NCBI GenBank assembly: GCA_963710745.1
Contig: CAVQBP010000027.1
Coordinates: forward strand, 124,001-188,000
DNA from: CAVQBP01 sp963710745
GTDB lineage: Bacteria; Bacteroidota; Ignavibacteria; Ignavibacteriales; Ignavibacteriaceae
Reading direction: 5' to 3'
Length of the DNA: 64,000 nucleotides
Positions within the stretch are counted from its first letter, which is position 1; every line of letters starts with the position of its first letter. The notes beneath the pieces were generated by a model. The model saw nothing but the letters and a program-made list of their open reading frames with translations, ran no database searches and was not told the origin of the DNA. This document shows positions 29,483 to 38,700 of the stretch, in pieces. The position numbers and the translations under genes were made by a program.

Positions 29483-31231
29483 TTAAATTAGCTCTCTAAC
29501 TTTATCCGAAGTTATTGTTAAAGCAATTCTTTCCCTGTTTGGTTCACCTTTAATTAAAGACTTAGCAAACTTCTTTGCCTGCTTAACAGTAATCTTAGGA
29601 GGTAACGGAGGTTCAAATTGATCTACTAGGGCTTCAATGACCGCAGGTCCTTTATAATTTAAGGCTTCTTCAAGAGTGGAACCACATTGTTTTGGATTAT
29701 CAATTCGAAATCCTTTTACACCGCAGGACTCTGCAAACTTTACAAAATCGATAGGCTCAAATTCACATCCATACTCTGGATTTCCATCAAGAACCATTTG
29801 TTCCCATTTTATTTGACCCAGGGTATTATTCTTTATTATAATTATTTTTACCGGGAGGTTATATTTAATACAAGTGGATAATTCTCCCATCAGCATGGTA
29901 AATCCGCCGTCACCAACAAATGCAACAACCTGTCTTTCCGGGTAAGCTACCTGAGCTCCAATTGCATAAGGAAAACCATTTGCCATAGTAGCGAGGTTTC
30001 CCGAAAGGGAAAACATCTGATTCCTTTTGGCTTTAATCTGTCTTGCCCACCATGTAGCAATAGTTCCCGAATCAGAGATGACAATTGCGTCATCTTTTAA
30101 CAATCTTCCTAATTCCCAGGAAACCACCTGCGGCTTCATTGGTTTATCAGTCCTGGTTCCTCTCTCCTCCATTAAACTCCACCATTCTTTCATTCCTTCC
30201 TGAGCTTTCTCCAGAAAGCTCCTGTCGGATTTTTTTTGTAAAGAAGGGAGGAGTAATTGAAGAGTAACTTTAGCGTCTCCAACCAATCCCGCTTCTACAG
30301 GATACCTTAACCCGATTCTCTGCGGATCAGTATCAATTTGTACTGCCTTCACCTTTCCCGGCTCGGGGTAAAATTCCATGTAAGGAAATGAAGTGCCTAC
30401 AATAAGCAGAGTATCACATTCTTCCATAGCTTCCTGGGAAGGTTTTGTTCCCAATAGACCTATTGAACCGGTTGTGTAAGGGCTGTCATCGGGAACCGAA
30501 GCTTTACCGAGCAGCGGTTTAATTATTGGTGCGCCCAGCTTTTCGGCTGTCTGTTCCAGTTCTTCTGTTGCTTTTAAAGCGCCGCGGCCCGCAAGGATAG
30601 CAATCTTATTCCCTTGATTTAGTATTTCTGCAGCTTTCATTATATCGGCAGTCATAGGCTGCCCGGCTTTTCTTGCCATAACATCGGAGACATGGTGAGG
30701 TGCATTTCTATTTGAGGAGGATGCTTTTGCCTCCATTTCCTGGAAGTCTTTTGCAATTGTTACATGAGCTACACAGCTTTTGCTGATTGCAGTTCTACAA
30801 GCGAGATTAACCGCATTTTCAACATGGGCGGGTCCCATTATTCTAACACTATATTCAGCAACATCATCAAACAATTTGTCAAGCTGGACATCCTGCTGTC
30901 CGAATGTATTCATTAAATCATGAAAAGTATTGCCTGTGATTGCCAGGACAGATTGTCCATCCATCTTTGCATCGTATAAACCGTTTAAAAGATGAATGCC
31001 TCCGGGCCCGGATGTAGCAATGCAGACACCGAGTCTCCCCGTAAATTTTGAATAACTGCAAGCCATAAAAGCAGCAGCTTCTTCATGCCTGACATGAACA
31101 AATTTTATCTTGTCTTTTGCTTTTCGGAAAGCTTCCATTAAACCGTTGATTCCGTCTCCGGGTAATCCGAAAACAACATCAACTCCCCAATTTATTAATA
31201 CGTTAACTAAAGTATCTGAGGCTGTGTTCAT
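29483..31231 (-). CDS. TPP-dependent enzyme, pyruvate oxidase/PoxB-like
   Basis: The 582-residue protein has the three-domain layout of the acetolactate synthase/pyruvate oxidase family. The N-terminal domain has FGLPGDGINGLMEAF and Glu50 in VRHEEAAAFMA, which activates the cofactor. A central domain has GRGALKATEELE. A C-terminal TPP/metal motif begins GDGGFTMLMGEL and ends in NNTLGQIKWEQ. The start (ASDTLVNVLINWGVDVVFGLPG) is most like quinone-dependent pyruvate dehydrogenase PoxB, which makes acetate and CO2 from pyruvate. It could oxidise pyruvate formed from sugar acids by this operon. A CGGAG ribosome site precedes the ATG. It is the first gene of the minus-strand operon. Confidence 0.85.
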   Translation of the reverse strand: MNTASDTLVNVLINWGVDVVFGLPGDGINGLMEAFRKAKDKIKFVHVRHEEAAAFMACSYSKFTGRLGVCIATSGPGGIHLLNGLYDAKMDGQSVLAITGNTFHDLMNTFGQQDVQLDKLFDDVAEYSVRIMGPAHVENAVNLACRTAISKSCVAHVTIAKDFQEMEAKASSSNRNAPHHVSDVMARKAGQPMTADIMKAAEILNQGNKIAILAGRGALKATEELEQTAEKLGAPIIKPLLGKASVPDDSPYTTGSIGLLGTKPSQEAMEECDTLLIVGTSFPYMEFYPEPGKVKAVQIDTDPQRIGLRYPVEAGLVGDAKVTLQLLLPSLQKKSDRSFLEKAQEGMKEWWSLMEERGTRTDKPMKPQVVSWELGRLLKDDAIVISDSGTIATWWARQIKAKRNQMFSLSGNLATMANGFPYAIGAQVAYPERQVVAFVGDGGFTMLMGELSTCIKYNLPVKIIIIKNNTLGQIKWEQMVLDGNPEYGCEFEPIDFVKFAESCGVKGFRIDNPKQCGSTLEEALNYKGPAVIEALVDQFEPPLPPKITVKQAKKFAKSLIKGEPNRERIALTITSDKVRELI

Positions 31232-31512
31232 ATTTTACTCCGCATTTTTCATATTGATCGAATTTTTAATAAACATACATAAGAAATGAAAAAGGTTGAG
31301 TGCGAAAAATCAAAAAAGCTTTATAGTTGAATGAAAATGTAGTTTGAAACAAGTGAGCTGCTGCAAAACAAATTTATTTATAAATAATTGTAATGAGGAT
31401 GTCATTTTAATATTCAAAAATGGAAAATAGTATTTTCAAAAAACTTTAATATTTATATGGAGGATTTAAAAAAAATAAATTATTTTTTAAAGAAATAAAT
31501 TCCGTTAGTTAA

Positions 31513-32730
31513 ATGCCTGTTTCCAAAGCCAATATTTACGACGTAATAATTGCAGGAAGCGGACCGGCAGGAGCTTCTGCTGCTTTTGTTTTGGCAAAAG
31601 CTGGTAAGAAGGTTCTTGTCCTGGAAAAAGAAACTCTTCCGAGATATAAAACCTGCGGCGGCGGTTTAACATTCAAAGGTATGGAATTAATTCCTTTTGA
31701 TCTTTCCAAAATAATTGAAAGAGAATTTGATTCTATAAGTATTAATGATTTTGAAGCTGATGTTTCCTTATTAACTAAAAGAGACAAGCCGGTTGTTTCA
31801 ATGACCATGCGAAGTGATTTAGATTATCATCTGATGAAAGAAGCAGAAAAGGAAGGCGCTGAGCTGAGAGATAATTACGAGATAAAGATTATTAATTATT
31901 CCGGAGATAGAATTGAAGTTTTTAACAAGAAAGAAGATAAATATTCATCTAAATTTTTTATAGCTGCAGATGGTGTTTTAAGTCTGGCTGCAAAAAAATA
32001 TTTTGGAGAGTATTACGGCAAACGTATTCCCGCATTAGAATATGAAATTTATTTAGATGATGATATCCTGTCTCAATTTACCAAAATCCCGCGATTTGAT
32101 TTTGGTATTGTCCCGTACGGCTATGGATGGGTTTTCCCGAAAAAAGATCATCTGTCAATCGGTGTATTGAGCATGAAATTGAAGAACGGCAATTTGAATA
32201 AATATTTTTCGAAATACCTTGGAGCCCTTGGTATAAATAAAGTAAATAGAGCAGAAAGACACGGATTTGTAATACCGATAAATCACAGAAACAAGTTTTC
32301 AGAAAACAGAATTCTACTGGCTGGTGATGCTGCAGGTTTTATAGATCCGATAACAGCTGAAGGAATAAGCTTTGCTGTATTGAGCGGCAGGCTTGCGGCA
32401 GAATCAATAATAAAAGGAAATATGGACCCCGAAATCATAAGCAGGGAATATAACAATCAGGTATCAAAAAAAATTCTTCCCGAAATAAAAGCCGGAAAGT
32501 TTTTATCAAAATTTATTTACGGGTACCGGGGATTGCGTATCTGGATCGTTAAGCTTTATGGGAAAAAGCTAAGTGAGTTAATGACGGATGTAGTTATGGG
32601 AAATAAAAAATACAGCGAATTGCTGAAAGATCCTTTGAATTATTTTAAACTATTATTTAAATGGTCTCTCAAAAATAAACAAGTACAAAAATTTTCTGGC
32701 AAGGTAAACACATTTCAGACAAGCATATAA
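31513..32730 (+). CDS. FAD-dependent oxidoreductase, geranylgeranyl-reductase family
   Basis: The 405-residue flavoprotein begins with the FAD dinucleotide motif DVIIAGSGPAGASAAF and the family-typical PRYKTCGGGL. Mid-protein FGIVPYGYGWVFPKKDHLSIGV and a second FAD motif, LLAGDAAGFIDPITAEGI, follow. Members saturate isoprenoid chains (menaquinone, chlorophyll or archaeal lipid side chains) or act on other lipids. In this lineage menaquinone or carotenoid/lipid reduction is plausible, but nothing nearby settles the substrate. It is transcribed away from the PoxB-like gene across a 281-base AT-rich gap and stands alone. Confidence 0.85.
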   Translation: MPVSKANIYDVIIAGSGPAGASAAFVLAKAGKKVLVLEKETLPRYKTCGGGLTFKGMELIPFDLSKIIEREFDSISINDFEADVSLLTKRDKPVVSMTMRSDLDYHLMKEAEKEGAELRDNYEIKIINYSGDRIEVFNKKEDKYSSKFFIAADGVLSLAAKKYFGEYYGKRIPALEYEIYLDDDILSQFTKIPRFDFGIVPYGYGWVFPKKDHLSIGVLSMKLKNGNLNKYFSKYLGALGINKVNRAERHGFVIPINHRNKFSENRILLAGDAAGFIDPITAEGISFAVLSGRLAAESIIKGNMDPEIISREYNNQVSKKILPEIKAGKFLSKFIYGYRGLRIWIVKLYGKKLSELMTDVVMGNKKYSELLKDPLNYFKLLFKWSLKNKQVQKFSGKVNTFQTSI

Positions 32731-32765
32731 TTCAGCTGCGGACAAAATCAAACCTTAAAATTTAA

Positions 32766-33140
32766 TTAAGTATTTTTGTTAATATCACTTACAACCCATT
32801 TATAAGCATTCTCTTTATCGGTTAATTCAAAATACTTAACTTCAGCCGGGGAAATAAGAGAGTAAAAGTTTGCCATAATATCTTCAATAACTTTATCCCC
32901 GACAAATGCAACACGAACAAAATTGTTTATGCTTGTCAAGCTTTGCTTTAGGTCTTTAAAAAAAGCGTCTAATTTCCAGCCATCAAAACTAACCAATTCA
33001 TAATACCATTTAATCTTCCCAAATTGCTTGGTTTTTTTTATTAATTCTTCTTTTAGCATGCTGAAATCTTCATTAGATATTTTATTCGTTACACGTATGG
33101 CAAGTAAATCCTCTTTATTGAAATGCAAAAATTCTATCAT
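32766..33140 (-). CDS. SpoIIAA-like (STAS-related) protein
   Basis: The 124-residue protein resembles the SpoIIAA-like family: an early strand LLAIRVTNKISNEDF, then KIKWYYELVSFDGWKLDAFFKDLK, VRVAFVGDKV and a closing segment with VKYFELTDKENAYKWV. These small STAS-like proteins are often lipid- or membrane-associated and turn up near stress genes; no specific biochemical role is established. It is convergent with the flavoprotein gene, 35 bases away, and lies downstream of the YciE/YciF terminator. Confidence 0.8.
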   Translation of the reverse strand: MIEFLHFNKEDLLAIRVTNKISNEDFSMLKEELIKKTKQFGKIKWYYELVSFDGWKLDAFFKDLKQSLTSINNFVRVAFVGDKVIEDIMANFYSLISPAEVKYFELTDKENAYKWVVSDINKNT

Positions 33141-33157
33141 TATAATATCAATCCTTC

Positions 33158-33188
33158 AAAAAATACAGGATGGGAAATAATCCCATCC
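33158..33188 (-). terminator. Terminator downstream of the YciE/YciF-like gene
   Basis: On the minus strand, an 8-bp perfect stem (GGATGGGA / TCCCATCC, plus-strand positions 33168-33188, loop of 5) is followed within a few bases by six U (plus-strand A-run at 33158-33163). It lies 20 bases after the stop of the broken gene. Confidence 0.88.
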
Positions 33189-33207
33189 AGTCTGCCCATT
33201 ATATTAA

Positions 33208-33706
33208 TTAGTGTACTGCTTCAGCTTTTCTATTAACTTCGGAATCAGAAATCTTTGTTAATTTGTCATCTGCGGCATATTCTTCAACTAAATTATCTTT
33301 CAGATATTTTGCAACATTATCCAATCCCAATCTTTTTGACAGATTAATTAAAGTGCCGTATGATGATATTTCATAATGCTCTGCCTTCTGACCGGCAGCA
33401 ACCAGGGCAGCGTCCATGACATCACTTTCCTTAACTTCGTTAATGAATTCTTCACCTTCACTAACTATACCTTTAATTCCCATGCATATTTTTTCTTTTG
33501 GATTCATTTCAAGTTCTTTTAAAGACATTTTCCAATCTTTTGACATGATTTTTAGTCTCTTTTAAGTGTTCCTGAAATGCTTCTTTCAAAGAGGAATTTG
33601 AAGCTTTTTCGGCAAGTTTAGGCAAAGCTTTTGTTAACTGCATTTCGGCATTATACATATCTTCAATACCGTCTATTACCAGATCTTTCAGCGTTTTTAC
33701 AGTCAT
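33208..33706 (-). pseudogene. YciE/YciF-type ferritin-like protein (DUF892), broken by a frameshift
   Basis: Two overlapping minus-strand frames together give one DUF892 protein of about 164 residues, the normal length. Codons from 33706 encode the first part (VKTLKDLVIDGIEDMYNAE to VKRLENVF). The other frame continues with KELEMNPKEKICMGIKGI and ends AEAVH at 33208. The switch lies at a run of four A on the coding strand (33517-33520); removing one A restores the family reading VFKELEMNP. YciE/YciF proteins are helical-bundle, ferritin-like proteins linked to stress response. An AAAGGAG ribosome site precedes the start and a terminator follows. This may be a real inactivation, a sequencing error or, less likely, programmed +1 frameshifting at AAA-AGA. 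Confidence 0.82.
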
Positions 33707-34178
33707 GACTTAACTCCTTTCTCAATTTTATCCTTACATTAAATTTATATGTCTACGGAATTTTAACCCGTGTCATTTGTTTATATAATCAAAAGAATAA
33801 CTTATTTCAATGCATAAGTCTTCGGATCATAATAATTATCAAAAAGAATTATCCATATGTGAGATACTTAATAAGTAAGTCACCTTACACAAAAACAATC
33901 CTTGATGTATTAGAATTTTGAAATAATGGAAAATTTCGTCAATTCCATTTCTCCATTTTTCCCTGTCTGCCGCTTAGCAGGCAATATTCCCAAGGTTGCG
34001 TAACATGAATAAGTAATTATGCTGTATTAAATTTAATATGATATGATATCAGTTAAAATAAATTTCACGGTTTAATCTTTGATGTGATTTATTTAATGGC
34101 AGGAACCGGTTTGATATTCTATCATATCAAAAATAAAATTATTAATTCATTTATTTTAAATAGTTGAAGGTCATTAAA
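33707..34178. promoter_or_regulatory. Gene-free divergent region with palindromes upstream of the cupin gene
   Basis: This 472-base AT-rich stretch separates the YciE/YciF-like gene (minus) from the cupin gene (plus). I see no gene in it. It holds the palindrome TGATATCA at 34044-34051 and a larger inverted repeat, TTGATAT-N6-ATATCAA, at 34111-34130. The latter ends 49 bases before the cupin ATG and shares the TGATAT half-site. A repressor site for the cupin gene is a reasonable guess. Confidence 0.4.
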
Positions 34179-34484
34179 ATGGATATTTTCAAACCGGAAT
34201 TAAACGAAGTATTTAGTGTCAGGCAAACTATAAAACAATCACAATATGCAGAGATGGTGCTGAAGAAAGGAAGCTCAACCGGAGGGCCGGACAATCAACA
34301 TGAAAAAAGTGATCAATGGCTTTATGTGGTATCGGGCGAAGGAAAAGCAATTGTTAACAATAAAGAAATAAAATTTAATGCCGGCAGTGTTCTATTGATT
34401 GAAGCAGGAGATAAACATGAAATAATTAATACCGGCTCAGGTCTTTTACAAACATTGAATTTTTATACTCCACCGGCTTATTAG
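34179..34484 (+). CDS. Small single-domain cupin protein
   Basis: The 101-residue protein has the cupin fold pattern. Motif 1 is relaxed, with DNQHEKSDQWLYVVSGEG giving His and acidic metal-ligand candidates. Motif 2 is GSVLLIEAGDKHEIINTG. Such cupins bind a metal and a small ligand, often a sugar, and may be enzymes or sensors; the ligand is not known. I chose the ATG at 34179 rather than an in-frame TTG at 34164 because a GAAGG ribosome site sits 7 bases before the ATG. It stands alone, preceded by inverted repeats. Confidence 0.8.
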   Translation: MDIFKPELNEVFSVRQTIKQSQYAEMVLKKGSSTGGPDNQHEKSDQWLYVVSGEGKAIVNNKEIKFNAGSVLLIEAGDKHEIINTGSGLLQTLNFYTPPAY

Positions 34485-34522
34485 AATAATATATAAAAAC
34501 CTTAAAGTAATTCATTTCTTAT

Positions 34523-34553
34523 TTTGCCATAATTATTACTATGTTTATATTTG
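34523..34553 (+). promoter_or_regulatory. Bacteroidota-type promoter of tRNA-Ser
   Basis: TTTG at 34523-34526, a 19-base spacer and TATATTTG at 34546-34553 match the Bacteroidota consensus TTTG / TAnnTTTG exactly in sequence and spacing. The tRNA gene begins 22 bases after the -7 box, where a short leader is expected. Confidence 0.75.
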
Positions 34554-34574
34554 TATCTCAAAAAATTATCAACC

Positions 34575-34661
34575 GGAGAGATGGCAGAGTGGTTGAATGC
34601 GGCGGTCTTGAAAACCGTTAAGGATGCAAGTCCTTCCGGGGTTCGAATCCCTGTCTCTCCG
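34575..34661 (+). tRNA. tRNA-Ser(UGA): tRNA-Ser (anticodon UGA)
   Basis: An 87-base cloverleaf can be drawn. The acceptor arms are GGAGAGA at 34575-34581 and TCTCTCC at 34654-34660, with a G discriminator at 34661. The D arm contains GGTTG. The anticodon stem is GCGGT/ACCGT with loop CTTGAAA and anticodon TGA at 34609-34611. A long variable arm typical of serine tRNAs follows, then a T arm with GGTTCGAATCC. CCA is not encoded. Confidence 0.97.
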
Positions 34662-34673
34662 CACATACAGCAC

Positions 34674-34708
34674 AAAACCTTTGAAAATGAACAGTTTTTG
34701 AAGGTTTT
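34674..34708 (+). terminator. Possible terminator after tRNA-Ser
   Basis: AAAACCTT at 34674-34681 pairs with AAGGTTTT at 34701-34708, 13 bases after the tRNA end, and a T-rich stretch (CTGGTTTTATAA) follows. The stem is AT-rich and the loop long, so efficiency is doubtful. Confidence 0.4.
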
Positions 34709-34900
34709 CTGGTTTTATAATAACACTTAGATTTTTACTATAATTTCCCGAATATATCAAAAATATGTTAATGATTTTATAAATAAATTTTTATTTAAAA
34801 ATTATACATATTTTAGTTTCTCCGTTTTTCGGTATGGATGTAGTTATTCCATGTTTCGCTATTTTAAATCCATTACAAGAAATAAATTTTATTAAAATAA

Positions 34901-35646
34901 ATGAGAATTGCTCTAATATCCGATATACATAGTAATTACTTTGCTTTAAAGGCAGTTATTAATGATATCAAACAACGGGGAGCTGAATTAACCATTAATC
35001 TTGGGGATAGTCTTTACGGACCGATTCTTCCAAAAGCAACTTATGATCTTCTGATGTCTTCTGATTTTATTAATATCCGCGGGAATCAGGATCGCCAGAT
35101 TTATGAAACCAGCCGGGAACAGATGAACAACAACCCGACCATGAATTATATTTTAAGTGATTTGGGGAAAGAGCCATTGGATTGGATGAGATCACTTCCG
35201 TTTGATAAACAATTAAATGAAAAATTTATTTGTGTCATGGTTTCCCGGGAAGCGATTTAATTTACCTTCTTGAAGATATTAAATCAGGATGTCCTCTTTT
35301 ACGTTCAGACGATGAGATTATGAAGTTACTCAATAGCCAATCATCGGAATTAATTTGCTGCGCTCATACACATATTCCAAGAGCTGTTATGCTGAAATCG
35401 GGACAGTTAATAGTGAATTCAGGCAGTGTCGGTTTACTTGCATAAACAGATGGTGAACCGGTTGTTCATTCTTTGGAAAATTATTCTCCTCATGGATCAT
35501 ATACAATTATTGAGGAAGATAAATCCGGCTGGAAAGTAGATCATTTAAAAATCCCTTATGATTATCAGAAAGTTGCAGAAAAAGCGAAGAAACATCATCG
35601 TGAAGACTGGGCATATTCCTTAATTACCGGCAGAGGATTGCAGTAA
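34901..35646 (+). pseudogene. Metallophosphoesterase (YfcE/calcineurin-like), broken by a frameshift and a stop
   Basis: Three adjoining pieces make up one metallophosphoesterase. Piece one (from the ATG at 34901) has the metal motifs ISDIHSN, NLGDSLYGP and IRGNQDR. Near 35231-35234 a TGTG sequence looks like a duplicated dinucleotide: the frame shifts and then ends early, while the other frame continues the family reading CHGFPGSDLIYLLED and AHTHIPRA. That frame meets TAA at 35443-35445, where relatives have a residue, and then runs on in frame (DGEPVVHSLENYSPHGSY) to TAA at 35644-35646. All metal-binding blocks survive in pieces, so the loss is recent or reflects sequencing error. Intact relatives are small phosphodiesterases; the substrate is unknown. 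Confidence 0.82.
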
Positions 35647-35655
35647 TGAAATCGA

Positions 35656-35692
35656 TTGGTTGATTGAGTTTCGCTCATTCATTCATCAACCA
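35656..35692. repeat. Hairpin between convergent metallophosphoesterase remnant and GH2 gene
   Basis: TGGTTGA at 35657-35663 pairs with TCAACCA at 35686-35692, with an inner TGAG/CTCA step. It lies in the 83-base convergent gap. No clear U-run follows on either strand, so its role as a terminator is uncertain. Confidence 0.35.
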
Positions 35693-35729
35693 TTCATTTA
35701 ATCTCTATACATGAGATTATCTAAATCTG

Positions 35730-38700
35730 TTATTTTATATTTAATCCTTCAAGTACAATCTCAGGTTCCTCTCCCATCGTGTCTTCGTTATTTAATTCCA
35801 TTTTGACAGTTTTTTTCTCCCCGGGCAAAAGCGAAATATAATTATCACTATAAATAACGGGTAAAATCCTTTTTTTGCTTTTACTGCCGATAACTTTTAG
35901 TCTTACCATTAGTGCAGGTAATTTAGTATTATTAACTAGCACAGTCGAAAGAAGCCAGTGATTGCCTTCTTTTTCAGCATTTGTATTATATGTAAGATTT
36001 ATCTTTGGCAATTTACGCAGCTCTTTCAGATCACCATTATGCTTCTCTCTCCAATAAAAATTTTCAGAAATGATTTTGTTATTCTTTTTGAGCTTCAATC
36101 TTATAAAAAATACATTGTTTAAACTATCCGGGTATTCAACTTTAAAACAATGAATCGTGCTGTCTTCAGGACAATTTAGTATAGAATTCTTTTCCATTTT
36201 AATGGTGCCGTCCAAATTAATAATCTGCATTAAAGCCGATAGATTAGAACCATCGGGCACACTATAGTTAACTATTTCTATGCTGTCGGTTAAGGGATTC
36301 CATTGAATATGCAGCGGTTCGTTTGCTTTTTTGCACGCAAAGTATGCAGCAGTTGGTTCAAAATAATAATCATAAGTCTGCCATACCATTGAAGGCCAGG
36401 CAGGATGACTCATCCACAATAAAACTCCCATTCTATATTTACTTTGCGCTTCGAACATGGCACGGTATCCCTGGTAGTTTATCCATTGTGCCAGAGTAAG
36501 CCATTCTTTTAAACTATCAACTTCTCCGAAATCATCATTGATAAATTTGATAAATGATTCACCATGCTGTGCTCCGCCTAAAGTAAAATCATGAACACCC
36601 CATATTTTACCTATCGGCCACATAGCTGAATCGGGCATGAATCTTTTAAAGCTTTCATAAGTAACCACATTAGGCATTCCCATTTCACTATGTAATTTTT
36701 CGGTAGCTCTCTCCTGGAAATAATATTTAAGGGGCATTGCCCGGTAGGGTCCGCCTCCGCTTACAACTCCGGATGCTGAATTCGATATATAATGAATCTC
36801 CGGGCTTAAATCCGAAATTAATTTCCTTAATCCGGAGTCGATAACATCAGGAGGATTCCCTTCATTTCTACCGCAGAACAAACCAATAGAAGGATGATTA
36901 CGAATTTTTTTTATAAAATCTTCTGCATTATTTAGAAACATTTTATCATTTTCAGGATCCGGACCATCCAGAGGGTTTGCCAGCCAGAAATCCTGCCAGA
37001 TCATGATTCCATACCGGTCGCATGCATCAAAGAATTCATCATCTGCTGTCTGGCCGACCCAATTTCTAATCATGGTGAAGTTCATATCTTTGTGGTAGCG
37101 GACGGCTATATTATATTCTCGTTTGCGGTATCTCAGCATTGATTCCGGGAATCCCCAATTACCCCCGCGGCCGATGAACCTTCTTCCATTAATCCATATT
37201 TTTAAAACGCCCCCTGCTTCGGAATATGACATCTCTCTGATACCTGTTCTAAACGATGCGGAATCGGATTCTTTTCCATCAGCAGTTAAAAATTTTAATT
37301 CAACATTATATAAGTTTGGTGCGCCATAACCATTAGGCCACCACAGTTTGGGATTCTGAATTTTTAATGAAGGGTTTGTTGAAGGATTTAATTTTATTGT
37401 TTTTGTTTCATTGGGATTAAAAGAAACAGGATTATTAAATACTGCCTTGCCAAATTTACCTTTAAGGGTACCTGATACTTTTTCAGATGAATGATTCTTA
37501 AGAGTAACTTCAATATTTATATCAGCAGAATTAGTATCGGGAAGCGGCAAATCAGTTGAAACATACGGATCCTGAATTGTAACCGGGCCGGATTCCGATA
37601 GATAGACATCGTTCCAGATTCCTATGTTCCTGCCTCTTATTGTCGGCATCCAGTCCCATCCTACAGAAGCATGATAAGTCGGATTGTCAGCTCCAAGTTC
37701 ACCTCCGTTTACATCATGACTATATTTTGTCTGCTCCTTAACGTAACCCGGTTTATCATTTTTTATTATTTTTACAGCGAGTACGTTCTTCCCTCCCGGA
37801 AATAATATTTTTGTTACGTCAAAACAACCACGTATGAAAGCACCATCTATTGTTCCTAAACTTTGTCCGTTCAGATATATTTCTGCCTTCCAGTTAATAC
37901 CGTCAAAATTGATGAACGTCCTTTTTCCTTTATAGAAAACAGGCACGTTAAATTCATCCCGGTACCAAAAATTCGAATAGAAATATGAATCTGAAATCAG
38001 TAATTGGTTTTCTCCGAAATTCGGATCCGGCAGAGCTCCCGCATCAAGGAAACTTCCGAGTACTGTACCCGGAACAGTTGCGGGGATCCAATCATCATCA
38101 TTAAAACCTGCTTCGGAAAGACCAACGCCGGCTGCATTAACCAGTGATTCACGCTGCACTTTCCATTCACCACCGGATAAATATATTCTTCCATCTTTTT
38201 TTATACTTGCCTGAGAATGCGGTACCGGCACGGGACCTCCTTCTCCATAAACTTCAAGCTCGCTCATAATATAACCATCGGGCGATAATGGTTTTCCCAT
38301 AAATATCCTCACATATCTTCCTTTAGCATAGTTGGATAGTTCGATATCATCTTTATTGCCTGCATTTGAGGGAAGTGAAATAATGTCTTTCCAGCTTTCA
38401 GCATCATCTGAAATTTGAACTACCCCTGATGCAGCACGGCGGATCCAGTATAAAACAATTCGGTTAAATGAACATTCCGCACCAAAATCAACATAAACCC
38501 ATTCTAATTTTGTCCCTGCACTCTTCCATGCACTTGTAAATTGATACGGGCCGCCGATATCAATTCGATTTCCATCTTTACATATTGTAAATTCGCTTAT
38601 GCTCCAGCTTTCTGCATTTGGAGAATTTAAATCGGCCCTGTAATATTTATAATTTACAATCCTGTTCAATTTAAACGGGTATTCAAACACTCTTAAATTT

